The notes under the pieces were generated by a model that searched no databases, was not told the DNA's origin, and saw only the letters and a list, made by a program, of their open reading frames with translations. This document shows positions 12,439 through 12,529 of a DNA stretch of 12,529 nt, in pieces. A program made the position numbers and the translations under genes. Origin of the DNA: Lentisphaerota bacterium (lineage in GTDB: Bacteria; Verrucomicrobiota; Kiritimatiellia; RFP12; UBA1067); assembly GCA_015061765.1 (NCBI GenBank), contig SUVZ01000071.1:1-12529 (forward strand). The letters are read 5' to 3'. Position 1 is the stretch's first letter. Each line of letters begins with the position of its first letter.

Positions 12439-12529
12439 CTATGGCTTTTTCGCGGACTGGATTTTCTTGAGCGCATCGGCATAGCGCAAACCCAGCGCAC
12501 GCACGGACGGAGTATCGAAATGAAGGATA
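12439..12529 (-). CDS. C-terminal end of an apparent sialate O-acetylesterase-type (SGNH) enzyme, partial
   Basis: Only the last 29 residues and the stop (12441-12439, TAG) lie in the window; the gene continues past 12529. The fragment ILHFDTPSVRALGLRYADAL followed by KKIQSAKKP resembles the C-terminal helix of sialate O-acetylesterase-like SGNH hydrolases, which often end with a His-x-Asp segment followed by S-x-R-x-L-G-x-R-Y-A. If right, the His and Asp would belong to or lie near the catalytic site. Such esterases deacetylate sugars in glycan-degrading bacteria, which fits the locus. The fragment is short, so the family call is tentative; that it is a real C-terminus is more certain. Confidence 0.5.
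   Translation of the reverse strand, partial: ILHFDTPSVRALGLRYADALKKIQSAKKP

Overview
The window (12,529 bp, moderate G+C) looks like chromosomal DNA of a glycan-degrading bacterium of the Planctomycetes-Verrucomicrobia-Chlamydiae group. Kiritimatiellae or a relative (gut or anaerobic habitat) fits best. This is inferred from gene content only: an exported protein with autotransporter-associated beta-strand repeats, a secreted FAD-dependent oxidoreductase carrying beta-sandwich domains, a two-catalytic-domain glycosidase, an XylR-type regulator (sugar-binding domain plus AraC helix-turn-helix) and the tail of an apparent sialate O-acetylesterase-type enzyme. No rRNA, tRNA or other phylogenetic marker is present.

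Layout. 1-729: no convincing gene. It holds a 13-bp hairpin, a decayed short-repeat family built on GCGAAGC mini-hairpins (128-388), a block closed by a perfect 14-bp inverted repeat with nested helices (413-568), and further small hairpins to 675. 730-1403 (minus): two small overlapping genes, a sigma-region-4-like HTH protein preceded by an uncharacterised basic/aromatic protein. Their upstream leader has a second Shine-Dalgarno start and an intrinsic terminator. 1650-2546 (plus): an ORF6N protein with a phospholipase-D-like C-terminus and its own extended -10 promoter. 2547-2750: convergent intergenic space. 2751-10483 (minus): one three-gene operon, transcribed as beta-strand-repeat surface protein, then GH-A/GH97 double glycosidase, then FAD oxidoreductase, with gaps of 1 and 7 nt. 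10484-10610: a compact divergent promoter region. 10611-11804 (plus): the XylR-like regulator. 11805-12438: a broken 76-codon gene interrupted by a 13-bp tandem duplication, then AT-rich DNA with two identical-geometry dyads. 12439-12529 (minus): the C-terminus of a further carbohydrate-active enzyme.

How the genes work together (inference). The regulator probably senses a sugar released from the target polysaccharide and controls the divergent operon. All three operon products have signal peptides. The double glycosidase would attack a beta-linked backbone (agarase-like clan GH-A domain) and remove alpha-linked residues (GH97 of the retaining, alpha-galactosidase-like type). That suggests a galactan or galactose-decorated glycan. 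The surface protein may bind substrate or form a matrix, and the oxidoreductase may oxidise a sugar product. The operon/regulator junction carries the same 9-bp sequence at the predicted start site of both divergent promoters.

The most noteworthy items are the fused glycosidase, the mirrored start-site operator with a near-leaderless regulator mRNA, the leader/terminator arrangement before the small HTH operon, the possible structured RNA at 413-568, and the paired GAGAAT-N13-ATTCTC dyads. I see no complete, clearly new defence or mobile system.
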